Below, in pieces: positions 1-6,642 of a stretch of DNA of 13,722 nucleotides. The stretch is from UBA8514 sp050251415. GTDB taxonomy: Bacteria > Bacillota > Clostridia > Lachnospirales > Anaerotignaceae. The notes under the pieces are model-generated. The model searched no databases. It saw only the letters and a program-made list of their open reading frames with translations, and was not told the DNA's origin. The stretch lies in assembly GCA_050251415.1 (NCBI GenBank), contig JBFWMT010000062.1, positions 1 through 13,722 of the forward strand, in the 5' to 3' direction. The position numbers and the translations under genes were made by a program. Positions within the stretch are counted from its first letter, which is position 1, and the number at the start of each line of letters is the position of its first letter.

Positions 1-306
1 AGTTTGATACAAACCTTGGAGGATAAGGAATGCCTTAAAAACCTTTTAACAGCAAAAACTGTTGATGGAGATGACGTGCAAATTTATATAGGCAACGAAA
101 GTGGTATAGAAGAAATGAAGGATTGCAGTATCATAACCACAAGCTACAAATTTGCTGATAATATAACAGGAACGATTGGTATTTTGGGACCAACAAGAAT
201 GAATTATTCTCAAGTGGTTTCCGTACTTAACGGAATGGTAAAAAATATTGAAGTTGTTGTTAAAAATTTGAACAATCAAAACGACAAAGAAAAAAATGAT
301 TCATAG
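1..306 (+). CDS. hrcA: Heat-inducible transcription repressor HrcA, C-terminal part (5' end outside window)
   Basis: The reading frame is open from base 1 to a TAG at 304-306, so only the last 101 codons are present; the TTG at base 4 is internal, not a start. The segment around IGILGPTRMNYSQVVSVL and the preceding EEMKDCSIITTSYKFAD match the conserved end of the GAF-like domain of HrcA. In this family, HrcA dimers bind the CIRCE inverted repeat and repress class I heat-shock genes, and GroEL helps keep HrcA active. The N-terminal winged helix that binds DNA is upstream of the window, as is the expected CIRCE site. The tail after the conserved domain is short and rich in Lys, Asn and Asp. grpE starts 18 bases downstream, which supports the classic hrcA-grpE-dnaK-dnaJ operon. 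Identity is fairly certain from sequence plus context. Confidence 0.93.
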   Translation, partial: SLIQTLEDKECLKNLLTAKTVDGDDVQIYIGNESGIEEMKDCSIITTSYKFADNITGTIGILGPTRMNYSQVVSVLNGMVKNIEVVVKNLNNQNDKEKNDS

Positions 307-324
307 AAGAGAGGAAAGCTAAAA

Positions 325-888
325 ATGGCAGATAACTTGAAAAAAGACAACTTAACCCCAGACGAAGAAGAAATGCTTGAAGAAGTAATTGAAGATATGA
401 CAGAAACAGCAGATGGCGAAGTGGTTGAGGATGCACAGGAAAACGCAGACGAGACAGACACTAAGCTTGCTGAAATGACAGAGAAATGTCAACGCCTTGC
501 GGCTGAGTATTATAACTACAGAGAACGTACATCTAAAGAAAAAGCCAGCATGTACAGTGATGGTGCAAGAGATACTGTAGAAAAAATATTACCAGTAATT
601 GATAACCTTGAAAGAGCCGTTGCAACACAAAGCGCAAAGTGCGACGAGGAAGACAGCTTTTTTAAAGGAGTTGAAATGACACTGAAACAGTTTAAAGAAA
701 CACTGAAAGCAATGGGTGTTGAAGAAATACCTGCAAAGGGAGAAAAATTCGACCCTAACTTACATTCAGCAGTTAGCCACATTGAAGATGAAAATTTCGG
801 TGAAAATGAAATTACCATTGAAATGATGAAAGGCTATAGATATAAGGAAAAAGTAATAAGACACAGTATGGTGCAAGTTGCGAACTAA
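325..888 (+). CDS. grpE: GrpE, nucleotide exchange factor of DnaK
   Basis: This 187-residue cytoplasmic protein has the usual GrpE length and layout. Residues 1-46 are a very acidic, probably disordered tail. Residues about 47-105 form the long helix used for dimerisation, with the motifs AEYYNYRERTSKE and KILPVIDNLERA. A helical segment with GVEMTLKQF follows. The C-terminal beta domain (about 137-187) contains IPAKGEKFDPNLHSAV and ends in MVQVAN. In this family the dimer's beta wing opens the DnaK ATPase cleft to release ADP and so resets the chaperone cycle. The start is the ATG behind GAGGAAAG (311-318), and no competing start has a comparable ribosome binding site. It lies between hrcA and dnaK with 18- and 35-base gaps, so the genes are almost certainly co-transcribed. 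Nothing unusual is seen. Confidence 0.97.
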   Translation: MADNLKKDNLTPDEEEMLEEVIEDMTETADGEVVEDAQENADETDTKLAEMTEKCQRLAAEYYNYRERTSKEKASMYSDGARDTVEKILPVIDNLERAVATQSAKCDEEDSFFKGVEMTLKQFKETLKAMGVEEIPAKGEKFDPNLHSAVSHIEDENFGENEITIEMMKGYRYKEKVIRHSMVQVAN

Positions 889-923
889 AAATAATCTTTT
901 GAATATTTAGGAGGAATAAAATT

Positions 924-2753
924 ATGGGAAAAATTATCGGTATTGACCTTGGTACAACAAATTCATGTGTATCTGTAATGGAGGGTGGCGCACCTGTAGT
1001 TATTGTTAACACAGACGGTGCAAGAACAACTCCATCTGTAGTTGGTTTTGCAAAAAATGGTGAAAGATTGATTGGTGAAACTGCTAAACGTCAGGCTATT
1101 ACAAATCCAGACAACACAATCAGTTCAATCAAAAGAGAAATGGGCACAAATTATAAAGTAACAATTGATGGTAAAGGCTATTCTCCACAGGAAATTTCAG
1201 CTATGGTTTTACAGAAATTAAAAGCGGATGCAGAAAATTACCTTGGTGAAAAAGTAACAGAAGCAGTTATTACTGTACCAGCTTATTTCTCTGATGCACA
1301 GCGTCAGGCAACAAAGGATGCTGGTAAAATTGCAGGTCTTGATGTAAAGCGTATTATTAACGAGCCTACAGCGGCAGCTTTAGCTTATGGTCTTGATAAT
1401 GAGCATGAGCAGAAAATTATGGTATACGACCTTGGCGGTGGTACATTCGACGTTTCTGTTATTGAAATAGGTGACGGTGTTATTGAAGTTTTAGCAACAA
1501 GCGGTAACAATAGACTTGGTGGCGATGACTTTGACCAGAGAGTTATTAACTTCCTTGTACAGGAATTTAAAAAAGCAGAAAATATGGATTTAAGTAGTGA
1601 CAAAATGGCAATGCAAAGATTGAAAGAAGCAGCTGAAAAAGCTAAAAAAGACCTTTCAACAGTTACAAGCACAAACATTAATCTTCCTTTCATTACAATG
1701 AACCAGGATGGACCAAAACACCTTGATGTAACCCTTACAAGAGCAAAATTCGATGAAATTACAGCAGACCTTGTAGATGCTACAATGGGTCCTGTTAGAA
1801 CAGCTTTAAGCGATGCTGGTTTACAGGCAAGCGAGCTTGATAAAATACTTCTTGTTGGTGGTTCAACACGTATCATTGCAGTGCAGGATGCTGTTAAGAA
1901 AATTACTGGCAAAGAGCCTTTTAAAGGTATTAACCCAGACGAATGTGTTGCTGTAGGTGCAGCTATTCAGGGTGGCAAGATGAGCGGTGAAGCAGGCGCA
2001 GGTGACATTATGCTTGTTGACGTAACTCCACTGTCACTTAGCATTGAGACAATGGGCGGCGTTGCAACAAAAATTGTTGAAAAAAATACTGCTATACCTA
2101 CAAACAAAAAACAGGTATTCTCTACAGCGGCAGATAACCAGACAGCGGTTGACATTAGAGTAGTACAGGGTGAAAGACCACTTGCAAAAGACAATAAGGA
2201 ATTAGGTATGTTCCGCCTTGATGGTATTGCACCAGCAAGACGTGGTGTACCTCAGATTGAAGTAACATTTGACATTGACGCAAACGGTATTGTTCATGTA
2301 TCCGCAAAAGACCTTGGCACTGGAAAAGAACAGACAATAACAATTACAGCAAGCACTAACCTTAGCGATGATGAAATTGAAAAGGCTGTAAGAGAAGCAG
2401 AGCAATTTGCAGAGGCTGACAAGAAACGCAAAGAAGCAATTGATGCTAAGAACGAAGCAGATTCACTTATCTTCCAGACAGAAAAAACAATTAAAGACCT
2501 TGAAGATAAAATTGATGAAAGCGAAAAAGCAGCAGTTGAAGCTGAGCTATCAAAGTTAAAGAGCCTTGCAGAGGGTATGAATGCTGATACAATGACAGAT
2601 GCTGATGTAACAAGCCTTAAAGAAGCAACCGAGGCACTTACACAGGAATTCTACAAAATTTCTGAAAAGCTTTATCAGCAGAACCAAGAACAGGGTGGTG
2701 AAGCACCACAAGGCAATCCTGATGTTGTAGACGGTGACGCAAAAGAAATGTAA
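924..2753 (+). CDS. dnaK: DnaK, Hsp70 molecular chaperone
   Basis: The 609-residue product is a full-length bacterial Hsp70. The ATPase domain covers about 1-355, with phosphate-1 motif IGIDLGTTNS (5-14), VYDLGGGTFDV (167-177) and the adenosine motif LLVGGSTR (309-316). The interdomain linker VDVTPLSLS is at 365-373, the substrate-binding beta domain at about 374-480 and the helical lid at about 480-585. A short Gln/Gly/Asp-rich tail ends in KEM, without the EEVD of eukaryotic cytosolic Hsp70. The short stretch around residues 70-90 lacks the insertion typical of Gram-negative DnaKs. DnaK binds exposed hydrophobic segments in an ATP cycle driven by DnaJ and GrpE. A perfect AGGAGG at 909-914 suggests strong translation. 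Two conserved positions differ from the usual family sequence: Ile318, where GGSTRIP normally has Pro, and Ser373, where the linker usually continues PLSLG. Both are mild changes and the protein should be active. Confidence 0.99.
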   Translation: MGKIIGIDLGTTNSCVSVMEGGAPVVIVNTDGARTTPSVVGFAKNGERLIGETAKRQAITNPDNTISSIKREMGTNYKVTIDGKGYSPQEISAMVLQKLKADAENYLGEKVTEAVITVPAYFSDAQRQATKDAGKIAGLDVKRIINEPTAAALAYGLDNEHEQKIMVYDLGGGTFDVSVIEIGDGVIEVLATSGNNRLGGDDFDQRVINFLVQEFKKAENMDLSSDKMAMQRLKEAAEKAKKDLSTVTSTNINLPFITMNQDGPKHLDVTLTRAKFDEITADLVDATMGPVRTALSDAGLQASELDKILLVGGSTRIIAVQDAVKKITGKEPFKGINPDECVAVGAAIQGGKMSGEAGAGDIMLVDVTPLSLSIETMGGVATKIVEKNTAIPTNKKQVFSTAADNQTAVDIRVVQGERPLAKDNKELGMFRLDGIAPARRGVPQIEVTFDIDANGIVHVSAKDLGTGKEQTITITASTNLSDDEIEKAVREAEQFAEADKKRKEAIDAKNEADSLIFQTEKTIKDLEDKIDESEKAAVEAELSKLKSLAEGMNADTMTDADVTSLKEATEALTQEFYKISEKLYQQNQEQGGEAPQGNPDVVDGDAKEM

Positions 2754-2759
2754 TATATA

Positions 2760-2832
2760 AAGACCATGGTGGTGTTGCACCCACTGCCCCTTCTAAGGGA
2801 GTTGGGACAGCATCACCAAGGTCTTGTTTTTT
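2760..2832 (+). terminator. Large hairpin plus T-run between dnaK and dnaJ; possible partial terminator or mRNA processing/stability element
   Basis: An 18-bp outer stem pairs 2760-2777 with 2808-2825 (one A-A mismatch at 2766/2819, two G-U pairs). An inner, bulged stem has CCCA (2780-2783) opposite TGGG (2803-2806), and CCCT (2788-2791) opposite AGGG (2796-2799) with loop TCTA. After the stem comes a G and then six T (2827-2832). The form is that of an intrinsic terminator, but it is much longer than usual and sits inside an operon. Inferred role: partial termination or a 3'-end stabiliser that yields more dnaK than dnaJ mRNA. The pairing is seen directly; function is inferred. Confidence 0.65.
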
Positions 2833-2846
2833 GATTATGTGATTAA

Positions 2847-2864
2847 GGGCGGTGACTTAGTTTG
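2847..2864 (+). promoter_or_regulatory. Weak ribosome binding site and TTG start of dnaJ
   Basis: An in-frame TGA at 2853-2855 means the TTG at 2862 is the only start that keeps the conserved J-domain N-terminus (ADKRDFYDVLG). The only Shine-Dalgarno-like match is GGGCGGTGA (2847-2855), much poorer than the perfect AGGAGG before dnaK. Low translation of dnaJ relative to dnaK is inferred. Confidence 0.7.
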
Positions 2865-3992
2865 GCAGATAAAAGAGATTTTTATGATGTGCTGGGAATA
2901 CAAAAAGGTGCATCAGAAAGTGAAATAAAAAAGGCATACCGTCAGATGGCAAAAAAGTATCATCCTGACAATAATCCTGGTGATAAATCCGCCGAGGATA
3001 AGATGAAAGAGGTCAATGAGGCATACGAGGTACTTAGTGACGCAGATAAGCGTTCGAATTATGACCAGTTTGGACATGCGGCTTTTGAACAAGGTGGTGC
3101 CGGTGGTGGTGGCTTTTATGGCGGCGGCATGGACTTTGATATGGGCGATATATTCAATATGTTTGGCTTCGGTGGCGGTGGAGGTACTGCAAGGCGAAAT
3201 GGTCCACAGAGAGGTTCTGATATTGGGGTAACCATACAAATAAGTTTTGAAGAAGCTATTTTCGGCACAACAAAGGAAATTTCTATAAATATAACTGATA
3301 AGTGCGATACATGTAATGGTACAGGCGCAAAAACTGGTACACATGCAGAAACATGCAAACGCTGTAACGGAACCGGCCAAGAACGTGTTATGCAACAATC
3401 CATATTTGGCTCTATGACAAGCGTGCGAACATGCTCCGCTTGTGGTGGAACAGGAAAGACCATAAAAGACCCATGCCCAACCTGTAAAGGAAAGGGAAGA
3501 GTTAAAAAAGCTAAAAAGTTTGAGGTTAATATACCAAAGGGTATAGACCATGGTCAAACTATTCGTTTGTCTGGCAAAGGTGAGGCGGGAATTAATGGCG
3601 GAAGCTATGGGGACCTTATGGTAACTGTATATGTTCAGCCAGATAAATATTTTGTGCGTAAAGGGATGGATATTTATTGTGATGTGCCTATTACATTTGT
3701 TCAGGCGGCGTTGGGCGATGAAATTACCATAAAAACCATTGACGGCGAACAGAAATATACAATTAAACCAGGAACACAGCCTGAAACAGTGGCTACAATA
3801 CGTGGTGTTGGCGTACCGAACCTTAGGAACACTGCACAGCGGGGAAATCAAGTTATAACATTAAAGGTTAAAATACCTATTGACCTTTCGGGTAAGCAAA
3901 AAGAACTTTTAAGAGAGTTTTATAACCCAAATGCAAGTGAAGGCGAGAAAAAAGGCTTTTGGGATAAAGTAAAAGAAAAACTTGAAGATTAA
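2862..3992 (+). CDS. dnaJ: DnaJ, Hsp40 co-chaperone
   Basis: This 376-residue protein is a complete type I (class A) Hsp40. Residues 1-70 are the J domain with the HPD tripeptide at 34-36, which stimulates DnaK ATPase. A Gly/Phe-rich linker spans about 77-110. Four zinc-binding repeats follow: CDTCNGTG (148-155), CKRCNGTG (165-172), CSACGGTG (191-198) and CPTCKGKG (205-212). Two C-terminal beta-sandwich substrate domains and a dimerisation tail extend to 376. All eight zinc cysteines are present. DnaJ delivers unfolded clients to DnaK in the cytoplasm. The start codon is TTG, forced by an upstream in-frame stop and by J-domain homology. It is the last gene of the heat-shock operon; the prmA and rsmE genes that often follow dnaJ in Firmicutes are not found here. 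A strong terminator begins five bases after the stop codon. Confidence 0.98.
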   Translation: MADKRDFYDVLGIQKGASESEIKKAYRQMAKKYHPDNNPGDKSAEDKMKEVNEAYEVLSDADKRSNYDQFGHAAFEQGGAGGGGFYGGGMDFDMGDIFNMFGFGGGGGTARRNGPQRGSDIGVTIQISFEEAIFGTTKEISINITDKCDTCNGTGAKTGTHAETCKRCNGTGQERVMQQSIFGSMTSVRTCSACGGTGKTIKDPCPTCKGKGRVKKAKKFEVNIPKGIDHGQTIRLSGKGEAGINGGSYGDLMVTVYVQPDKYFVRKGMDIYCDVPITFVQAALGDEITIKTIDGEQKYTIKPGTQPETVATIRGVGVPNLRNTAQRGNQVITLKVKIPIDLSGKQKELLREFYNPNASEGEKKGFWDKVKEKLED

Positions 3993-3997
3993 AGAAA

Positions 3998-4029
3998 AAA
4001 AGGGTGCTTGTATTGCAAAGCACCCTTTT
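3998..4029. terminator. Bidirectional-looking intrinsic terminator after dnaJ
   Basis: A perfect 12-bp stem pairs AAAAGGGTGCTT (3998-4009) with AAGCACCCTTTT (4018-4029) around an 8-base loop. On the + strand it ends the hrcA-dnaJ operon. Read on the - strand, the stem runs into eight T, so it would also stop transcripts arriving from purK. This fits its place between convergent genes. Confidence 0.9.
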
Positions 4030-4030
4030 A

Positions 4031-4195
4031 GACTATCAAAAAATCTTGGACGTTGCCCAAACCCACTTCCTTTTTGAAAAAAGGAAGACCAAAAGCTTTT
4101 ATTAAAACCGCATAAATATGCGGTTTTGGATGGGTCAAGGGTGAAACCCTTGTGTGTGTTTGAGGGCAAAGCCCTTAAGGTTTTGACTTTGTCTA
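4031..4195. repeat. Cluster of palindromes in the dnaJ-purK convergent gap; probable dispersed intergenic repeat
   Basis: Four hairpins and two small palindromes are packed into about 120 bases: 4066-4087 (CTTCCTTTTT against AAAAAGGAAG), palindrome AAAAGCTTTT at 4091-4100, 4104-4127 (AAAACCGCATA against TATGCGGTTTT), 4136-4152 (CAAGGGT-GAA-ACCCTTG), 4163-4175 (AGGGC-AAA-GCCCT) and palindrome CCTTAAGG at 4173-4180. The stretch between them also alternates C-rich and G-rich blocks. No real gene is present; the - strand open frame here has low-complexity content and no family features. This architecture is typical of REP/MITE-like repeats dispersed between genes in some Clostridia, but only one copy is in the window, so that is inference. 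Confidence 0.6.
4104..4127 (-). terminator. Hairpin with flanking A- and T-runs, candidate purK terminator
   Basis: On the - strand this is a run of four A, a C/G-containing stem of 10-11 bp (AAAACCGCATA with TATGCGGTTTT), then TTTT continuing into AATAAAAG. It lies about 78 bases beyond the purK stop codon and is the first hairpin with a terminator-like shape there. It may instead be simply part of the palindrome cluster; termination is inferred. Confidence 0.5.
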
Positions 4196-4204
4196 CGTAC
4201 TGGT

Positions 4205-5368
4205 TTACATTTTTATTTCGCCTGTTATTTTTACGGCATTCTTTGCTTTTTCAGCATTTTCTGCCGCTTTTGCCAAGGTTTTGGCAGTTACAGTAAGATG
4301 GCCCATCTTTCGTTTTGGCTTGCTCTCTTCTTTGCCATATACATGAAGCATTACCCCTGGTACATCAAGGCACTGGTCTGCACCAAGCACTTTTGTTTTC
4401 CCTTTAAATCCATCTTCACCAAGTATGTTTCGCATAACGGCAGGTCTTACAAGAGAGGCATCACCTAAAGGTAAACCGCTTACGGCACGTATATGCTGTT
4501 CAAACTGACTTGTAACACAGGCTTCAATGGTATAATGACCAGAGTTATGTGGACGTGGTGCAACCTCATTTATGGCAACATTTCCATCTTTATCTACAAA
4601 CATTTCCATGCAGAACATGCCAACGCCGTTAAATACTTCCATAACACGCTTGGCCAGTGCCATGGCTTTGTTCGTTGTTGTTTGGTCAATTGAGGCAGGT
4701 ACTCTTGTTTCGTCTAATATATTATCAAAATGAATGTTTTGTGCTACAGGATATACCTTTATATCGCCATTTATAGCACGACATGCTAGTACCGAAATTT
4801 CCATTGTAAATGGATAAAAACGCTCTGCCATAAGTGGAAGTATGCCACTGCCTAGGGTTTTGTAGCCATTGGTTGCATCATCTGCATTTTTAACAACATA
4901 GTTTCCCTTGCCATCATAGCCACCAGTACATGCTTTTAAAAGCATTGGAAACCCGAATGTTTTGCCAGCACTACGTATATCTTCTATATCTTTAACCTCA
5001 ACAAAATCAGGTACAGGTACATCATTTTCAGCTAAAAGAGTTTTTTGTAAAAATTTATTTTGAATAATTTCAAGGCTTGTGGCGGTAGGGTAAACTTCTT
5101 TGCCCTCTTTTTCAAGCTCTTTAAGTACTTGAGCATTAATGTGTTCAAATTCATAGGTAATCACGTCACTTTTTTCAGCTAAAAGACGTATCGCCTTTTC
5201 ATCATCAAAGTCAGCAACAATATGTTCATCAACAATGGTATGGGCAGGGCAGTTTAGGGTTGGGTCTAAAACAGTAATGTAGAAGCCCATCTTTTTTGCT
5301 TCAAGTATCATCATCTGCCCCAACTGTCCTCCGCCTATAATGCCGATCTTTTTATGTATATTTTCCAT
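4205..5368 (-). CDS. purK: PurK, N5-carboxyaminoimidazole ribonucleotide synthase
   Basis: This 387-residue ATP-grasp enzyme converts AIR, bicarbonate and ATP into N5-CAIR in de novo purine synthesis. Residues 8-20 (IGIIGGGQLGQMM) are the start of the preATP-grasp fold and a PurK hallmark. TYEFEHI is at 71-77, the glycine-rich ATP loop KACTGGYDGKGN is at 145-156, and the metal/substrate region NEVAPRPHNSGHYTIEAC is at 267-284. The C-terminal HVYGKEESKPKRKMGHLTV (342-360) is also characteristic. The length is normal. The ATG follows GGAGG (5377-5381 on the complement) at 8 bases. It lies 28 bases after the acyltransferase gene on the same strand, probably in one transcript. Its usual partner purE (N5-CAIR mutase) is not adjacent and must be elsewhere if the pathway is complete. 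No purine riboswitch is seen upstream. Confidence 0.96.
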   Translation of the reverse strand: MENIHKKIGIIGGGQLGQMMILEAKKMGFYITVLDPTLNCPAHTIVDEHIVADFDDEKAIRLLAEKSDVITYEFEHINAQVLKELEKEGKEVYPTATSLEIIQNKFLQKTLLAENDVPVPDFVEVKDIEDIRSAGKTFGFPMLLKACTGGYDGKGNYVVKNADDATNGYKTLGSGILPLMAERFYPFTMEISVLACRAINGDIKVYPVAQNIHFDNILDETRVPASIDQTTTNKAMALAKRVMEVFNGVGMFCMEMFVDKDGNVAINEVAPRPHNSGHYTIEACVTSQFEQHIRAVSGLPLGDASLVRPAVMRNILGEDGFKGKTKVLGADQCLDVPGVMLHVYGKEESKPKRKMGHLTVTAKTLAKAAENAEKAKNAVKITGEIKM

Positions 5369-5396
5369 TATTTATTCCTCCGTATTATTTTTTGTT

Positions 5397-6443
5397 TTAT
5401 TTTAGCATAATTTTTTTATAAATAAAATCATTTTTCAACCAATTGAAAACAAGACACCCGATTATGGTAATTGTATAAACTGCAAAAAAACGTATGGCAT
5501 AATAAGTGCCTATGTCGGTTATGCCTTGTTCGACTAATTTATCGTTTACCAAAAGCAATACATAGCAGTGGGTAAGGTATATTGGATAGCTTACGCTGTT
5601 TATTAACTTTAAAATTAATTTGGGTTTGGTGTGTATGCCTACTGCCATAGTAAAAAGTATTGCCGAAACACAGTAAAAAATATGTATGGTTTCAAGGCTT
5701 GAAATATAAATACCTTTTGTAAAAACTTGAAAGCTTAAATAAATATCTATACACAAAAAAAGCATAAATACAAATACAATGGTATTGAATTTTTTAGTCA
5801 GCCACATGGTGAATTTTTCGTAATTGATACCATAAATTGCACCCATAGACCAGTAAAATAAGTAAGTTGTAAGCAATCGATCATTGTAGGCAAATGAATA
5901 ACCACCTGTAATAATATTAATTGCTTTAGGCAAAAAATGGCCGAACAAAATGGTAGTTATAAGTGAAACAAGCAAAATTGGTACAGGGTTAAAACGCTTA
6001 TATAACCATTGCCATAGTGGCAAAAGCGAATAAAACTGCACTATAACAACAATAAAATAAAATGGGCTTACAAGCGTACCTAAAGCCATATTCTTTAAAA
6101 GATGTTTAAGGACAAAGGGAAAGTAACCATGGTTAAAAAAATAAACATAGTAGATCACAACCCAAATGATGTATGGCACAATTATTGTCTTAATTCTTGA
6201 AATATAATAGCGTTTATAGTTCGTTACAGGTTCTTTCTTAATAAAAATTTTAAGGGCTGAAAGAAAAATAAACCCCTGTACAACAAACGCACTAAGCCTC
6301 CAAGGAACCATTACGGCTAGGTATTGAATACTGTTTTTTTCCAAGGATGAAACTGCGCCGCTGGACACATGAATAAATACCACCAAAAGGCACATTATTA
6401 CATTTGAAAATATTATTTCTTGTTTTGGTTTGTGTGTTTCCAT
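5397..6443 (-). CDS. Membrane acyltransferase, family 3 (O-acetyltransferase-like)
   Basis: The 348-residue protein is very hydrophobic with about ten predicted membrane helices, matching the acyltransferase-3 family (OafA, IcaC and YfiQ types). Seen features: the first helix carries the conserved His (VVFIH, His25), which the family needs for acyl transfer; the second helix region has FVVQGFIFLSA (53-63); a basic, cytoplasmic YYISRIKTIIVPYIIW (79-94) follows; and SYPIYLTHC (285-293) is the usual C-terminal signature. There is no attached extracellular SGNH domain. Family members transfer acetyl or succinyl groups to cell-surface polysaccharide, peptidoglycan or lipid headgroups; the substrate here cannot be told. 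The ATG follows GGAGG (6451-6455 on the complement) at 7 bases. No glycan-synthesis genes are near, so the neighbourhood does not help. Confidence 0.85.
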   Translation of the reverse strand: METHKPKQEIIFSNVIMCLLVVFIHVSSGAVSSLEKNSIQYLAVMVPWRLSAFVVQGFIFLSALKIFIKKEPVTNYKRYYISRIKTIIVPYIIWVVIYYVYFFNHGYFPFVLKHLLKNMALGTLVSPFYFIVVIVQFYSLLPLWQWLYKRFNPVPILLVSLITTILFGHFLPKAINIITGGYSFAYNDRLLTTYLFYWSMGAIYGINYEKFTMWLTKKFNTIVFVFMLFLCIDIYLSFQVFTKGIYISSLETIHIFYCVSAILFTMAVGIHTKPKLILKLINSVSYPIYLTHCYVLLLVNDKLVEQGITDIGTYYAIRFFAVYTITIIGCLVFNWLKNDFIYKKIMLK

Positions 6444-6474
6444 TAAAGTTCCTCCGTTGTTGAATATAAGTAGA

Positions 6475-6483
6475 AGTATAGCA
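6475..6483 (-). promoter_or_regulatory. Extended -10 promoter for the acyltransferase-purK genes
   Basis: On the - strand the sequence reads TGCTATACT, a TGn motif directly before a 5/6 match to TATAAT. It sits 32 bases upstream of the acyltransferase start. No good -35 is seen at the standard distance, which extended -10 promoters can lack. Predicted from sequence only. Confidence 0.55.
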
Positions 6484-6542
6484 TAAAAACTGCTGCAAAT
6501 ATATAATTTTAATAAAATTTAAGTGCATTTATACTTTAAAAA

Positions 6543-6551
6543 TGGTATAAT
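6543..6551 (+). promoter_or_regulatory. Extended -10 promoter for ftsK
   Basis: TGGTATAAT is a perfect extended -10 (TGn plus TATAAT). The hexamer at the -35 distance (GTGCAT, 6523-6528) is poor, so recognition would rely on the TG motif and the A/T-rich DNA upstream. It gives an untranslated leader of roughly 80 bases. The 187-base divergent gap (6444-6630) otherwise shows only A/T-rich DNA and no gene. Confidence 0.65.
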
Positions 6552-6623
6552 TAACTGTTAGAAATTTTTGGGCATTTAAACAAAGCATGTTAGTTTAAAA
6601 AATTTAATAATATGCAATAAAAT

Positions 6624-6642
6624 AAGGGGTATGGTAATGGCG
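6624..6642 (+). promoter_or_regulatory. Ribosome binding site that decides the ftsK start
   Basis: AAGGGG (6624-6629) lies 7 bases before the ATG at 6637 but only 1 base before the ATG at 6631. Normal spacing favours the second ATG, giving a protein that begins MADNKK and is two residues shorter than the longest open frame. Confidence 0.7.

Noticed and set aside
4..306. TTG at base 4 as the start of a 100-residue protein
   Set aside because: The frame is open to the window edge and matches the C-terminal domain of HrcA, so this is an internal codon of a truncated gene.
1..924. A CIRCE operator within the heat-shock cluster
   Set aside because: No TTAGCACTC-N9-GAGTGCTAA inverted repeat is seen before grpE, dnaK or dnaJ; it is expected upstream of hrcA, outside the window.
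2913..3851. Open frame of 312 codons on the - strand, antisense to dnaJ
   Set aside because: Composition is rich in Cys, His, Thr and Ser with no domain or ribosome binding site. It mirrors the conserved dnaJ codons, which fully explain the stretch.
3909..4169. Open frame of 86 codons on the - strand beside dnaJ
   Set aside because: It runs through the palindrome cluster, the terminator and the end of dnaJ. Such frames in repeat DNA are often annotated as hypothetical proteins but show no coding features.
5369..5396. Separate promoter or purine riboswitch for purK
   Set aside because: The gap is only 28 bases and holds just the ribosome binding site; there is no room for an aptamer.
6631..6636. 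Upstream ATG of ftsK at 6631
   Set aside because: The ribosome binding site AAGGGG ends one base before it, too close for normal initiation; the ATG at 6637 has proper spacing.
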